From: Chryseobacterium sp. BGARF1
Lineage (GTDB): Bacteria > Bacteroidota > Bacteroidia > Flavobacteriales > Weeksellaceae
Length of the DNA: 64,000 bases
Assembly: GCF_001677955.1 (NCBI RefSeq)
Contig: NZ_LELA01000031.1
Span: 1-64,000 of the forward strand
Direction of reading: 5' to 3'
The notes beneath the pieces were generated by a model. That model searched no databases. It was given only the letters and a program-made list of their open reading frames with translations, and had not been told where the DNA came from. Of this stretch, positions 41,781 to 49,634 are shown one piece after another. Both the position numbers and the translations under genes were made by a program. Each line of letters starts with the position of its first letter. The stretch's first letter is position 1.

Positions 41781-41878
41781 TTTGTCATTAACCACACGGA
41801 ATCTACGATTTCTTAGAAAAGAAGAATCTCATTCATTTATAGATTCTTCACTCCACGTTGTTACGTTCAGAATGACAG
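41781..41878. repeat. Degenerate copy of the TGTCATT...GGAATCT palindrome
   Basis: TTTGTCATT...CACGGAATCT on the left is opposed by AGATTCTTC...GAATGACA on the right. Ends match the element at 16844-16910, but the arms have drifted and the spacer is longer. It lies between convergent genes. Confidence 0.55.
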
Positions 41879-41895
41879 TGTGAACAAAATAAAAA

Positions 41896-41918
41896 AAGCT
41901 GTCAAAAATTGACAGCTT
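41896..41918 (-). terminator. Intrinsic terminator after the MIP18-like gene
   Basis: A ten-base perfect stem (41896-41905 with 41909-41918) and three-base loop, followed by seven T on the minus strand. It is 22 bases past the stop at 41940. Confidence 0.9.
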
Positions 41919-41939
41919 CATTATTTATTTAAAGAAAAT

Positions 41940-42266
41940 TTAAAGCATTCCTAGCTCAAACTTGGCTTCTTCACTCATCATATCTTTGTTCCAGCTTGGC
42001 TCAAAAGTAAGTTCAAGTTCAACTTCGTTTACGTTTTCCACTGTTTTTACTTTATCTTTTACTTCCTGTGGTAAAGTTTCCGCAACCGGACAGTTAGGAG
42101 TCGTTAAAGTCATAATAATTTTTACATCAGCTTCATCAGAGATCTGTACATCATAGATCAACCCCAATTCATAAATATCCACTGGAATTTCAGGGTCATA
42201 AACGGTTTTTAATATTCTTATAATTTCTTCTCCTATATCGGCAATCTGATCGTCTGTAAATTTCAT
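41940..42266 (-). CDS. MIP18/DUF59 iron-sulphur assembly protein (SufT-like)
   Basis: A 108-residue cytoplasmic protein. The DUF59 core reads VYDPEIPVDIYELGLIY near residue 23, with the conserved Cys in TTPNCPVAETL (about residue 55). Relatives (SufT, MIP18) help iron-sulphur cluster maturation. No suf genes are in this window. It is 36 bases downstream of the exonuclease gene on the same strand. Confidence 0.9.
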   Translation of the reverse strand: MKFTDDQIADIGEEIIRILKTVYDPEIPVDIYELGLIYDVQISDEADVKIIMTLTTPNCPVAETLPQEVKDKVKTVENVNEVELELTFEPSWNKDMMSEEAKFELGML

Positions 42267-42302
42267 TTTATCGTTTTAACTACCGTTTAAGCGGCATTTT
42301 AT

Positions 42303-43004
42303 TTAATCTAAATTGATATTTCTTTTTAATAAATCTTCCTGACGCATCCGTCTGAAAATATTGGCCAAAGTTAAGACATCTTTTTCACAATAGTCAACTA
42401 TTCGTTGCAAGTCTTTTTCTATGTAGTAGATTGATGAAACCATTGATCCGTCGATGTCGTCTTTCGGGGTAGGAATTCCGAAAACATGCGCTAAAAGTTC
42501 TAGCGAAATATAGCTTTTATAATCTCCGAATTTCCAAAGCTCCATTGTATCCAGATGTTGAATTTCCCAAGGTTTCTTTCCAAACATTTGGAATGGGGTC
42601 GGAGGCATCATTCCGTTGATGAGAAATCGTCTTGCAATCCAAGGAAAATCAAATTCTTTTCCGTTGTGAGCGCAGAGAATCACATCACGCAGTCTTGGGC
42701 TGTTAAAAAGTTCACCAAATTCAGTTAACATTTTTTTTTCATCATCATCTGCGAAGCTTTTGATTCTTAAAGTATCGTTTTTCTCAAGCATTCCAATGGT
42801 AATGCAGATAATTTTTCCAAATTCTGCCATAATTCCCGCTCTGTCGTAAAAATCTTCAGCTGAAATCTCATCTTTCCTTTGAAATCTTGTTTTTTTATCC
42901 CAAAGATTTTGTTCAGTTTCAGAGAGTTCTTCCCAAGAACCAGCGTTAGGAACTGTTTCAATATCAAGGAATAAAACTTTTTCTAAAGGGATGTTTTGTA
43001 TCAT
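42303..43004 (-). CDS. Predicted 3'-5' exonuclease (PolB-like, DEDD type)
   Basis: A 233-residue cytoplasmic nuclease of the RNase H fold. The DEDD acidic residues appear in order: FLDIETVP (Asp and Glu), CAHNGKEFDFPWI (Asp) and YCEKDVLTLANIF (Asp). It corresponds to the stand-alone PolB-like exonuclease family. It may trim DNA or RNA; the role is not established. It lies between the CsaA-like and the MIP18-like genes. Confidence 0.88.
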   Translation of the reverse strand: MIQNIPLEKVLFLDIETVPNAGSWEELSETEQNLWDKKTRFQRKDEISAEDFYDRAGIMAEFGKIICITIGMLEKNDTLRIKSFADDDEKKMLTEFGELFNSPRLRDVILCAHNGKEFDFPWIARRFLINGMMPPTPFQMFGKKPWEIQHLDTMELWKFGDYKSYISLELLAHVFGIPTPKDDIDGSMVSSIYYIEKDLQRIVDYCEKDVLTLANIFRRMRQEDLLKRNINLD

Positions 43005-43054
43005 ATATGTGTTTGATTAATTATTTTTAAAAACTAAATTTTATTATCATATTG

Positions 43055-43097
43055 AAACCTAACAAGTTTCAAAAAACCGTTAGGTTTACATTTTTTT
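43055..43097. repeat. Hairpin between exonuclease and CsaA-like genes
   Basis: AAACCTAAC (43055-43063) pairs with GTTAGGTTT (43079-43087) and is followed on the plus strand by seven T. Both flanking genes run on the minus strand, where it has no T-run, so it is not an obvious terminator for either. It resembles a dispersed intergenic repeat. Confidence 0.5.
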
Positions 43098-43104
43098 AAG
43101 AAAT

Positions 43105-43452
43105 TTACCCCACCTGTAATCCATTTTTTGTTGGAAGAGAGGGGGAAAGCAGGGTTACATCTTTTGCATCCTCACCATAAACTCCTAAAACCAGACATTC
43201 ACTGAAAAAATTGGCAATCTGCTTTTTGGGAAAATTAACCACAGCTAAAATTTGTTTTCCAATTAAATCTTCTTTGTTGTAAAGCGAGGTGATTTGTGCA
43301 GCAGATTTTCTGGTTCCTAAATCTCCAAAATCGATCTCGAGTTGATAAGAAGGGTTTCTTGCTTTTTCAAAATCATTCACGGAAATAATGGTACCGCATC
43401 GAATGTCTAATTTCTCAAAATCTGTCCAGGATATTTCAGGTTTTATGTTCAT
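43105..43452 (-). CDS. tRNA-binding-domain protein (CsaA-like)
   Basis: A 115-residue OB-fold protein of the tRNA-binding (EMAP II / CsaA) group. WTDFEKLDIRCGTI at the N-terminus and a C-terminal ECLVLGVYG segment are typical; family members bind tRNA or act as chaperones. The length is that of CsaA. A 39-base copy of its 5' end lies 1 kb away at 44421-44459. Confidence 0.85.
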   Translation of the reverse strand: MNIKPEISWTDFEKLDIRCGTIISVNDFEKARNPSYQLEIDFGDLGTRKSAAQITSLYNKEDLIGKQILAVVNFPKKQIANFFSECLVLGVYGEDAKDVTLLSPSLPTKNGLQVG

Positions 43453-43508
43453 ATTGATATTTTTAAATTCTAAATTTTCATGCTAAGTACAGATTTTTTT
43501 AACTGCTA

Positions 43509-44288
43509 TTATTTTTTAGGATTGGTTGATATATTCATACTTTCAGAAGTTATAACACCTATAAATAAATTTACATATTTCTTTTTATCACCTTTACTTA
43601 AATATTTGTATAAATTTTTGTTTAAAATTAATTTAAAGGTTGCTTTGTAAGGAATGTCTGGATTCAGTCTCCAATAAAACTCATGGTAATCAAATAAATC
43701 CTGTCTTTTAAGAAAGGGATTAAAATAAATTTTATATTTGATTGTAGTTTTGGGTGCAATAGTAATCATACTCTTCAAAATATACCAATTGTATATTGAG
43801 TGTAAATCACTGCCTAGTTTATTTTTTTCTTTCCATTCCTTTATTTTAATTAATCTCTCAGTTTTTAATTTATCTATTTCTGTTTGATTTGTTTTTGGCA
43901 GAATCTCGAGATGATGAGACATATCAAATTCTTTATCAATAAATTTATTTTTCTGATACAAAAAAGGATAAACTCCTAAAACATTAAATAAATCAGGATC
44001 GCGAATAAAGTCCTCTCCTTTGTAATATAGCTTAGTATTCTCTGCGTATGGTAGAACGTAACTAAGGGTATCTAAAGGTAATGAAATTGGTTTTTCAGAA
44101 TTATTAAAAATTGAAATTTCAAAAATGTGACCTCTATATTTAAATTCTATATGATCTACAAAATCATTTTTTGGGACATATGGAGTGAAAGCATCATATT
44201 TTAGTTCTTCAACTTGTAAAGAAAGTTGACAGTATAAAGTAATGCTGACAAAAAATAAAATTAAAGATAAAAAAGATTTTATTTTCAT
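43509..44288 (-). CDS. Exported protein of unknown function
   Basis: I do not recognise the family. The 259-residue product has a signal peptide (residues 1-21, ending LYCQ) and a beta-rich body with many Lys, Tyr and Phe; the region around LDTLSYVLPY (about residue 75) may be an immunoglobulin-like strand set. Likely periplasmic or surface. It sits between the CsaA-like gene and a fragment of that gene, which suggests that this segment was inserted or duplicated. Confidence 0.7.
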   Translation of the reverse strand: MKIKSFLSLILFFVSITLYCQLSLQVEELKYDAFTPYVPKNDFVDHIEFKYRGHIFEISIFNNSEKPISLPLDTLSYVLPYAENTKLYYKGEDFIRDPDLFNVLGVYPFLYQKNKFIDKEFDMSHHLEILPKTNQTEIDKLKTERLIKIKEWKEKNKLGSDLHSIYNWYILKSMITIAPKTTIKYKIYFNPFLKRQDLFDYHEFYWRLNPDIPYKATFKLILNKNLYKYLSKGDKKKYVNLFIGVITSESMNISTNPKK

Positions 44289-44420
44289 AAATTAATTATC
44301 ATTTTAGCCGTTAACTATAAAATTATCACTCTTAACATTCCTCAAAGATTTTTCTTCATAGTAATAGGTCTTACTCAGAAAAGCCTAAGATTCTTAACAA
44401 CATTATTAAAATTTAAACTT

Positions 44421-44459
44421 AAAATCTGCCCAGCATATTTCAGGTTTTATATTGGTCAT
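44421..44459 (-). pseudogene. Remnant copy of the 5' end of the CsaA-like gene
   Basis: Reading the minus strand from 44459, the first 13 codons give MTNIKPEICWADF, close to the real gene's MNIKPEISWTDF. The first 30 bases of the plus-strand segment agree with 43416-43445 at 28 of 30 positions. Similarity stops after about 39 bases. It is too short to encode anything. Confidence 0.75.
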
Positions 44460-44546
44460 GATTCAACAAAGTTTTTAGTATAAAAATTATCAGATTCCCG
44501 AATATATGACAATTTTAAAGACAAAATTTCATAAAATCATTATTTG

Positions 44547-44580
44547 TTTGCTATATTCAACTAAAAATGCTAATTTAGCA
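44547..44580 (+). promoter_or_regulatory. Promoter and palindrome of the copper operon
   Basis: TTTG at 44547-44550 and TAATTTAG at 44571-44578 (one mismatch to TAnnTTTG) are 20 bases apart. The -7 box lies inside a perfect palindrome TGCTAA-T-TTAGCA (44568-44580) just six bases before the start codon at 44586. A regulator bound to it would block the promoter. No regulator gene is in the cluster. Confidence 0.5.
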
Positions 44581-44585
44581 AGAAG

Positions 44586-44954
44586 ATGTATCGTCATATT
44601 TACATATTGATTTTTGCTTGTTTAGGATTTTTATTAATGCCTACTCAAACTTATGCGTGCAGTATGGAAGGTATGAAGAAAGAAAAAACAAATTCTCACC
44701 ATACATCTGCATCTAAAAATGATGATTGCAAAGACAAATGCAGCCATCAAAATAATAAAAAAAATCATTGTGGTAACGACTGCAACAATATGCTTTGCAA
44801 GTGTCCTACAAACTGCAATACCACTTTTTTTCACTCTAACAGCTTCACTTTTATCAAAAGTGTACAACCAATAATTGAAACCTCTTTTTCAAATGAAGAA
44901 AGCAGTGTTTCTAAAGGTTTTTATTCCATTTGGCTGATTCCTAAGATAGGATAA
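44586..44954 (+). CDS. Small exported Cys-rich protein, probable copper binder
   Basis: A 122-residue protein: signal peptide (residues 1-24, ending TYA), then Cys at 25, 48, 52, 62, 66, 71, 73 and 77, mixed with His and Lys (KDKCSHQNN, CKCPTNC). The layout is that of a metal-binding or metal-sequestering peptide. I know of no named family. It opens the copper operon, 116 bases before the HMA/DUF3347 gene, and should be exported. Copper binding is inferred from composition and context. Confidence 0.7.
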   Translation: MYRHIYILIFACLGFLLMPTQTYACSMEGMKKEKTNSHHTSASKNDDCKDKCSHQNNKKNHCGNDCNNMLCKCPTNCNTTFFHSNSFTFIKSVQPIIETSFSNEESSVSKGFYSIWLIPKIG

Positions 44955-45069
44955 TTGTACTCTGTACGGCCATAAATATGTGCTTTTGAAAACATACCGT
45001 TTTCAATCTTTCTTATCATTTAAAATTAAATCAAAGCAATGAAAAATCGTTGCTGCTAAAAAAAATATT

Positions 45070-45948
45070 ATGAAATCAATATCAAAAATATTGGGATTAA
45101 TGATGCTATTTGTTTCATTGGTATATTCTGCCCAAATAAAAAATGCAAAAACCGAAACCACTAAAATCTACGGAAACTGCGACATGTGCAAATCAACGAT
45201 TGAAAAATCGGGAAATGTGAAAAATGTAGCCACCGTAAATTGGGATGAAGATTCTAAAATGGCAACATTGACTTATGATTCGTTAAAAACAAATCAACAA
45301 GAGATTTTAAAAAGAATTGCCAATGCTGGTTATGACAGCGAATCTTTTTATGCTCCGGATGATGTGTATGCTAAACTTCCGTCTTGTTGCCAATATAAAA
45401 GAAATAAGACAACAACAATGGACGGGCATGGACATGACCATTCTGCAATGAAAGGGTCTATATCAAACGAGCAGGATCACTCTTCAATGTATGATCATTC
45501 TTCAATGGGTAAAGAAAGTAAACAATCAGATTCACCGTTGAGTAAAGTTCAGTCTCATTATTTTTCAATAAAAGATGCCCTTATAAAAGCAGATTCAAAA
45601 ATGGCTTCTGCTCAATCAAAAGAATTGATGAATGCTGTAACAGCAGTAAAAATGGGCGAACTATCTCCATCAGAACATGATGCATGGATGAAAGTGATGA
45701 ATACTTTAGGAACTGATGCAAAAGCAATTTCTCAAACACAGGACATTAAAAAGCAAAGAGAAACTTTCAAGTCATTATCTAAAAACATGTATGATTTACT
45801 GAAAACTTCAAAACATTCGGCACCTATTTATTATCAGTATTGCCCAATGCAGGATGCTAATTGGTTGAGTATGGAAAATACAGTTAAAAACCCGTATTAT
45901 GGAGCACAAATGCTTACATGCGGAAGTACCGTAGAAACTTTAAAATAA
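45070..45948 (+). CDS. Exported heavy-metal-associated plus DUF3347 protein
   Basis: A 292-residue periplasmic protein. After the signal peptide (1-21) comes an HMA domain (about residues 25-92) with the metal motif GNCDMCK (Cys37, Cys40), a Cys pair (Cys106, Cys107), a His/Met-rich linker (about 117-148, several DHSSM units) and a DUF3347 domain (about 155-292) with its end block YCPMQDANWLS and MLTCGS (Cys258, Cys284). Such proteins ferry or trap copper in the periplasm. It precedes a second DUF3347 gene. Confidence 0.88.
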   Translation: MKSISKILGLMMLFVSLVYSAQIKNAKTETTKIYGNCDMCKSTIEKSGNVKNVATVNWDEDSKMATLTYDSLKTNQQEILKRIANAGYDSESFYAPDDVYAKLPSCCQYKRNKTTTMDGHGHDHSAMKGSISNEQDHSSMYDHSSMGKESKQSDSPLSKVQSHYFSIKDALIKADSKMASAQSKELMNAVTAVKMGELSPSEHDAWMKVMNTLGTDAKAISQTQDIKKQRETFKSLSKNMYDLLKTSKHSAPIYYQYCPMQDANWLSMENTVKNPYYGAQMLTCGSTVETLK

Positions 45949-45974
45949 AACACAAACGAAAAAAAATAGAAAAG

Positions 45975-46616
45975 ATGAAAAATATAATAGTAATCGTAAT
46001 AGTAGGATTTGTTTTTTCCGCATGCAGCAAACCTAAAACAGAACCTGTAGAAAATACAGAATCTCAATCTGAAATAATAAAAGATTCTACGAAAGATAAT
46101 CCTGAATCTCAAGCTTCTGATTCTGAATCATCTGAAGTCATGGCAAAAACAGACGAAAAGATGGAAGCAGAAAACACAAAGGCTGCCTTTTCTACTAAAG
46201 CAATCATTAAAGATTACCTGATGTTGAAAAATTCTTTGGCAAAAGATGATTCTAAAGCGGCTGCTTCTGCAGGAAAGATGTTGTTTGAAACCATGAAGAA
46301 AACAGATATAAATCAGCTAGATGCTAAAAAGAAAACTGTTTATAAAGAGATTGCAGAAAGCATGGAAGAAAACGCAGAGCATATTGCTGCAGGTACAGGA
46401 AGTATTGAACATCAACGTGAGCATTTTGATATGCTGAGTAAAGATGTAAATGATTTGATTGAAACTTTCGGAAGCGAGCAAAAATTATATAAAGATTTCT
46501 GCCCGATGTACAACGATAATAAAGGAGCAATCTGGATAAGCGAGAAAAAAGAAATTGTAAATCCTTATCAGGGAAGTAAGATGCTTACTTGCGGCTCTAT
46601 ACAAAAAGAATGGTAA
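45975..46616 (+). CDS. DUF3347 lipoprotein
   Basis: A 213-residue lipoprotein starting at the Met whose signal ends in the lipobox VFSAC (Cys about residue 15). A frame open further upstream (45918) would put 19 basic residues before it, so I chose 45975. After an acidic Ser/Glu linker (about 20-70) comes a DUF3347 domain with FCPMYNDNKGAIWIS and MLTCGS, closely matching the end of the previous protein. It is one base from the haem-binding gene. Confidence 0.88.
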   Translation: MKNIIVIVIVGFVFSACSKPKTEPVENTESQSEIIKDSTKDNPESQASDSESSEVMAKTDEKMEAENTKAAFSTKAIIKDYLMLKNSLAKDDSKAAASAGKMLFETMKKTDINQLDAKKKTVYKEIAESMEENAEHIAAGTGSIEHQREHFDMLSKDVNDLIETFGSEQKLYKDFCPMYNDNKGAIWISEKKEIVNPYQGSKMLTCGSIQKEW

Positions 46617-46617
46617 C

Positions 46618-47079
46618 ATGAAAAAGGCTATTAAAAAGATTCTTCTCGTAGGATTTATACTTTTTCTACTGATTCAGATTTATCAGCCTGTCCGAAATAT
46701 AGGGCAGGCTCCGTCTGACGGATTTGCCAACTTCTACAATGCTCCACAACAGATTCAGAATATATTACAAAATTCTTGTTATGATTGCCATAGTAATAAT
46801 ACCAATTACCCAGCTTATTCTTATATTCAGCCTGCAAGATATTTGATGGAAAAACATATTAAAGAAGGAAAAGAAGAGCTGAATTTTAATGATTGGACAA
46901 ATTATAGCGTCCGTAAACAACGCAATAAACTAAACGGAATTATAGAACAGATAGAAGATGACAAAATGCCGCTTGATTCTTATACACTTATCCATAAAAA
47001 TGCAAAACTATCAGACCAACAAAAAGTTGAAATGATAAATTGGTTGAGTGCAATACAAAAACAACAAAATGATAGATAG
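46618..47079 (+). CDS. Haem-binding-domain protein (single CxxCH)
   Basis: A 153-residue protein with an N-terminal membrane anchor (about residues 8-22) and one CYDCHSNN motif (about residue 54) for covalent haem, followed by conserved NYPAYSYIQPARYL. This matches the small haem-binding domain family seen in copper operons of Bacteroidota. It probably faces the periplasm and passes electrons to or from the copper oxidase. It is one base after the DUF3347 gene and 28 bases before the oxidase start. Confidence 0.85.
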   Translation: MKKAIKKILLVGFILFLLIQIYQPVRNIGQAPSDGFANFYNAPQQIQNILQNSCYDCHSNNTNYPAYSYIQPARYLMEKHIKEGKEELNFNDWTNYSVRKQRNKLNGIIEQIEDDKMPLDSYTLIHKNAKLSDQQKVEMINWLSAIQKQQNDR

Positions 47080-47107
47080 ATTTATTTTTAATAAAATAAC
47101 AAATAAT

Positions 47108-49483
47108 ATGCTTAAAACTAAATATATAGTTCTAGGAGTTTTATTTTCTTTTTTCTTTGTCAATGCACAAGAGGCAAAAGAAATGAAAATGGAAAAGAAG
47201 GGAACGGCTACTCATCAGGATCATTCTGCGCACAATGCTCAGAATGAACAAAAGAGGTCTGAAAACAAAAAAGTACTTCCTTTTCCTGAAAAAAAGTTAA
47301 CAGGTGGTAAAACAGTAACGTATCATCTGTATGTAAAAGATACATTGGTGAATTTCACCGGGAAAGTGAAAAGAGCGATTGCGGTTAATGGCCAGATTCC
47401 GATGCCTACGCTCACATTTACGGAAGGCGATACTGCGGAAATCATCGTGCATAACCTTATGGATGAAGAAACTTCTCTGCATTGGCACGGGTTGATGTTG
47501 CCCAACAAAGAAGACGGCGTTCCTATGCTTACTCAAATGGGAATTAAACCACATTCAACATACACCTATAAGTTTCCAATTATTCAGCACGGAACGCATT
47601 GGTATCATTCTCATTCAGGATTGCAGGAGCAAATTGGAATGTATGGATCAATGATTTTGAAAAAAAGAGATGATGATCCTACTTTTAGAAAAGGAATTGA
47701 TGATATTCCTGCAATTCCGTTGATTTTAAGTGAATGGACAGATTTGAATCCTAATAACGTGCACAGAATGCTTCACAATGCCAATGATTGGTTTGCAATA
47801 AAAAAAAACAGTACACAAAGTTATTGGGAAGCCATAAAAGAAGGGCATTTCGGAACTAAAGTAACCAACGAATGGAAGCGTATGCTTGCCATGGATGTAA
47901 GCGATATTTATTATGATAAATTTTTAATTAATGGTACATCTGAACAACAGTTATCTCAATTTAAAGCAGGAGATAGGGTAAGGTTCCGTATTTCTAATGG
48001 AGGTGCTTCGTCTTATTTCTGGATTAACTATGCAGGCGGAAAAATTGAGGTTGTGGCAAACGATGGCAATGATGTAGAACCGGTAATGGTCGACCGACTC
48101 ATTATAGGTGTTTCTGAAACGTATGATATCGTGGTGACAATTCCAGAGAAAAATACTTCTTACGAGCTTTTGGTAACTCCAGAAGATAGAACAAAATCGG
48201 TTTCAATTTATGTAGGAGAGGGTATTAAACAGCTTCATGCTCAACTTCCTAAGCTTAAATATTTTGAAGGAATGAAAATGATGAACGATATGATGAAGAT
48301 GAATGGCGATATGAAAGACATGGGAATGGCAATGAGCCTTCAAAAAATGGATATGAACGCAGTGATGTATCCTGAAATCACACGAGAGAAATCAAAAGAT
48401 CCTCAAAAAATGGACATGAATAAAGATGCGAAAATGGATCATTCTTCCCACGGTGCAGGAAATACTGATATGGTAACCTTAAATTACAATATGTTGAGGT
48501 CTCCTTATGATACCACCTTGCCAAAAACGGACTCTATTAAAAATATTACCTTGACCCTTACCGGAAATATGAACCGTTATGTATGGAGCATGGATAATAA
48601 AGTGCTTTCAGAAGTTGATAAAATACAGGTGAAAAAAGGAGAAATATTAAGAATAAAATTGATTAATAATTCTATGATGAGACATCCCATGCACCTTCAT
48701 GGTTTTGATTTCAGAGTTCTTAACGAAAACGGCTCCCAAGCTCCCTTAAAAAATGTATTGGATATTATGCCCATGGAAACAGATATTATAGAATTTGCAG
48801 CCAATACAGAAGGTGATTGGTTTTTCCATTGTCATATCTTATATCATATGATGGCAGGAATGAACAGAGTTTTTGCGGTGGGAGATTATAAAAATCCAGA
48901 GCTTCCGGATAAAGAAAAAGCTTATAAAATGCTGCAGAACGAAAGTAACGAGTGGCATCTTATGGCAGAAAATGACTTTGCAACCAATGGTAATGACGGT
49001 CAGGCGATGTTACAAAATGCAAGATGGAGCATTGGTACTGAGTGGAGATTAGGATACAATAATATGCACGGTTACGAAACAGAAACCCATGTTGGTAGAT
49101 ATATCGGTAAAATGCAGTGGCTAATGCCTTTTATCGGTTTCGATTGGAGATACAGAGACTCACATGGTTCTGGTGAATTAGAAAAAAATCTTTTCGGACA
49201 GAAAAATAAAAAAGACCAAAGAGCAACACTTAGTGCGGGTGTATTGTATACCTTACCAATGCTGATCGACTTTCAGGCAGAGGTTTTCACAGACGGAATT
49301 GTAAGGCTGCAATTAAGAAGAGAAGATATTCCTCTTACCCGAAGATTGCGCGGTGCTTTTTCTGTAAATACGGATAAAGAATATATGTTGGGTTTAAAAT
49401 ATATTGTTACCCGAAATGCATCCTTATCGACCCATTATGATAGCGATATGGGCTTTGGAGCAGGGATCACATTGGTTTACTAG
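47108..49483 (+). CDS. Multicopper oxidase fused to an outer-membrane-barrel-like domain
   Basis: A 791-residue exported protein from ATG 47108, whose signal peptide ends VNAQ (about residue 18). All four copper-ligand blocks are present: LHWHGLM, HWYHSHSG, HPMHLHGFDF and FFHCHILYHM. A Met/His-rich insert (about residues 380-455, repeated KMDMN units) resembles that of CopA/PcoA. The last 150 residues (about 640-791) are an amphipathic beta-strand region with Tyr/Trp/Phe girdles ending in Tyr, like CopB-type outer-membrane proteins. It probably oxidises Cu(I) in the periplasm. Confidence 0.9.
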   Translation: MLKTKYIVLGVLFSFFFVNAQEAKEMKMEKKGTATHQDHSAHNAQNEQKRSENKKVLPFPEKKLTGGKTVTYHLYVKDTLVNFTGKVKRAIAVNGQIPMPTLTFTEGDTAEIIVHNLMDEETSLHWHGLMLPNKEDGVPMLTQMGIKPHSTYTYKFPIIQHGTHWYHSHSGLQEQIGMYGSMILKKRDDDPTFRKGIDDIPAIPLILSEWTDLNPNNVHRMLHNANDWFAIKKNSTQSYWEAIKEGHFGTKVTNEWKRMLAMDVSDIYYDKFLINGTSEQQLSQFKAGDRVRFRISNGGASSYFWINYAGGKIEVVANDGNDVEPVMVDRLIIGVSETYDIVVTIPEKNTSYELLVTPEDRTKSVSIYVGEGIKQLHAQLPKLKYFEGMKMMNDMMKMNGDMKDMGMAMSLQKMDMNAVMYPEITREKSKDPQKMDMNKDAKMDHSSHGAGNTDMVTLNYNMLRSPYDTTLPKTDSIKNITLTLTGNMNRYVWSMDNKVLSEVDKIQVKKGEILRIKLINNSMMRHPMHLHGFDFRVLNENGSQAPLKNVLDIMPMETDIIEFAANTEGDWFFHCHILYHMMAGMNRVFAVGDYKNPELPDKEKAYKMLQNESNEWHLMAENDFATNGNDGQAMLQNARWSIGTEWRLGYNNMHGYETETHVGRYIGKMQWLMPFIGFDWRYRDSHGSGELEKNLFGQKNKKDQRATLSAGVLYTLPMLIDFQAEVFTDGIVRLQLRREDIPLTRRLRGAFSVNTDKEYMLGLKYIVTRNASLSTHYDSDMGFGAGITLVY

Positions 49484-49526
49484 GCGGGTTTCCACTAATT
49501 TTAAAACAAGTTTTCTTTATATTGAT

Positions 49527-49565
49527 AATTCGGGACAAAATCTTTTGTTCCGAATTATTTTTTTT
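49527..49565 (+). terminator. Intrinsic terminator after the copper operon
   Basis: AATTCGGGACAAAA (49527-49540) pairs with TTTTGTTCCGAATT (49543-49556), one wobble, followed by eight T. It is 44 bases past the oxidase stop and separates the operon from comM. Confidence 0.9.
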
Positions 49566-49634
49566 AAAGTTAAATAAGTGCTGTAAATCATTGACTTATT
49601 GAAAATAAATAAGTATTTTTACAAAAAACACACA

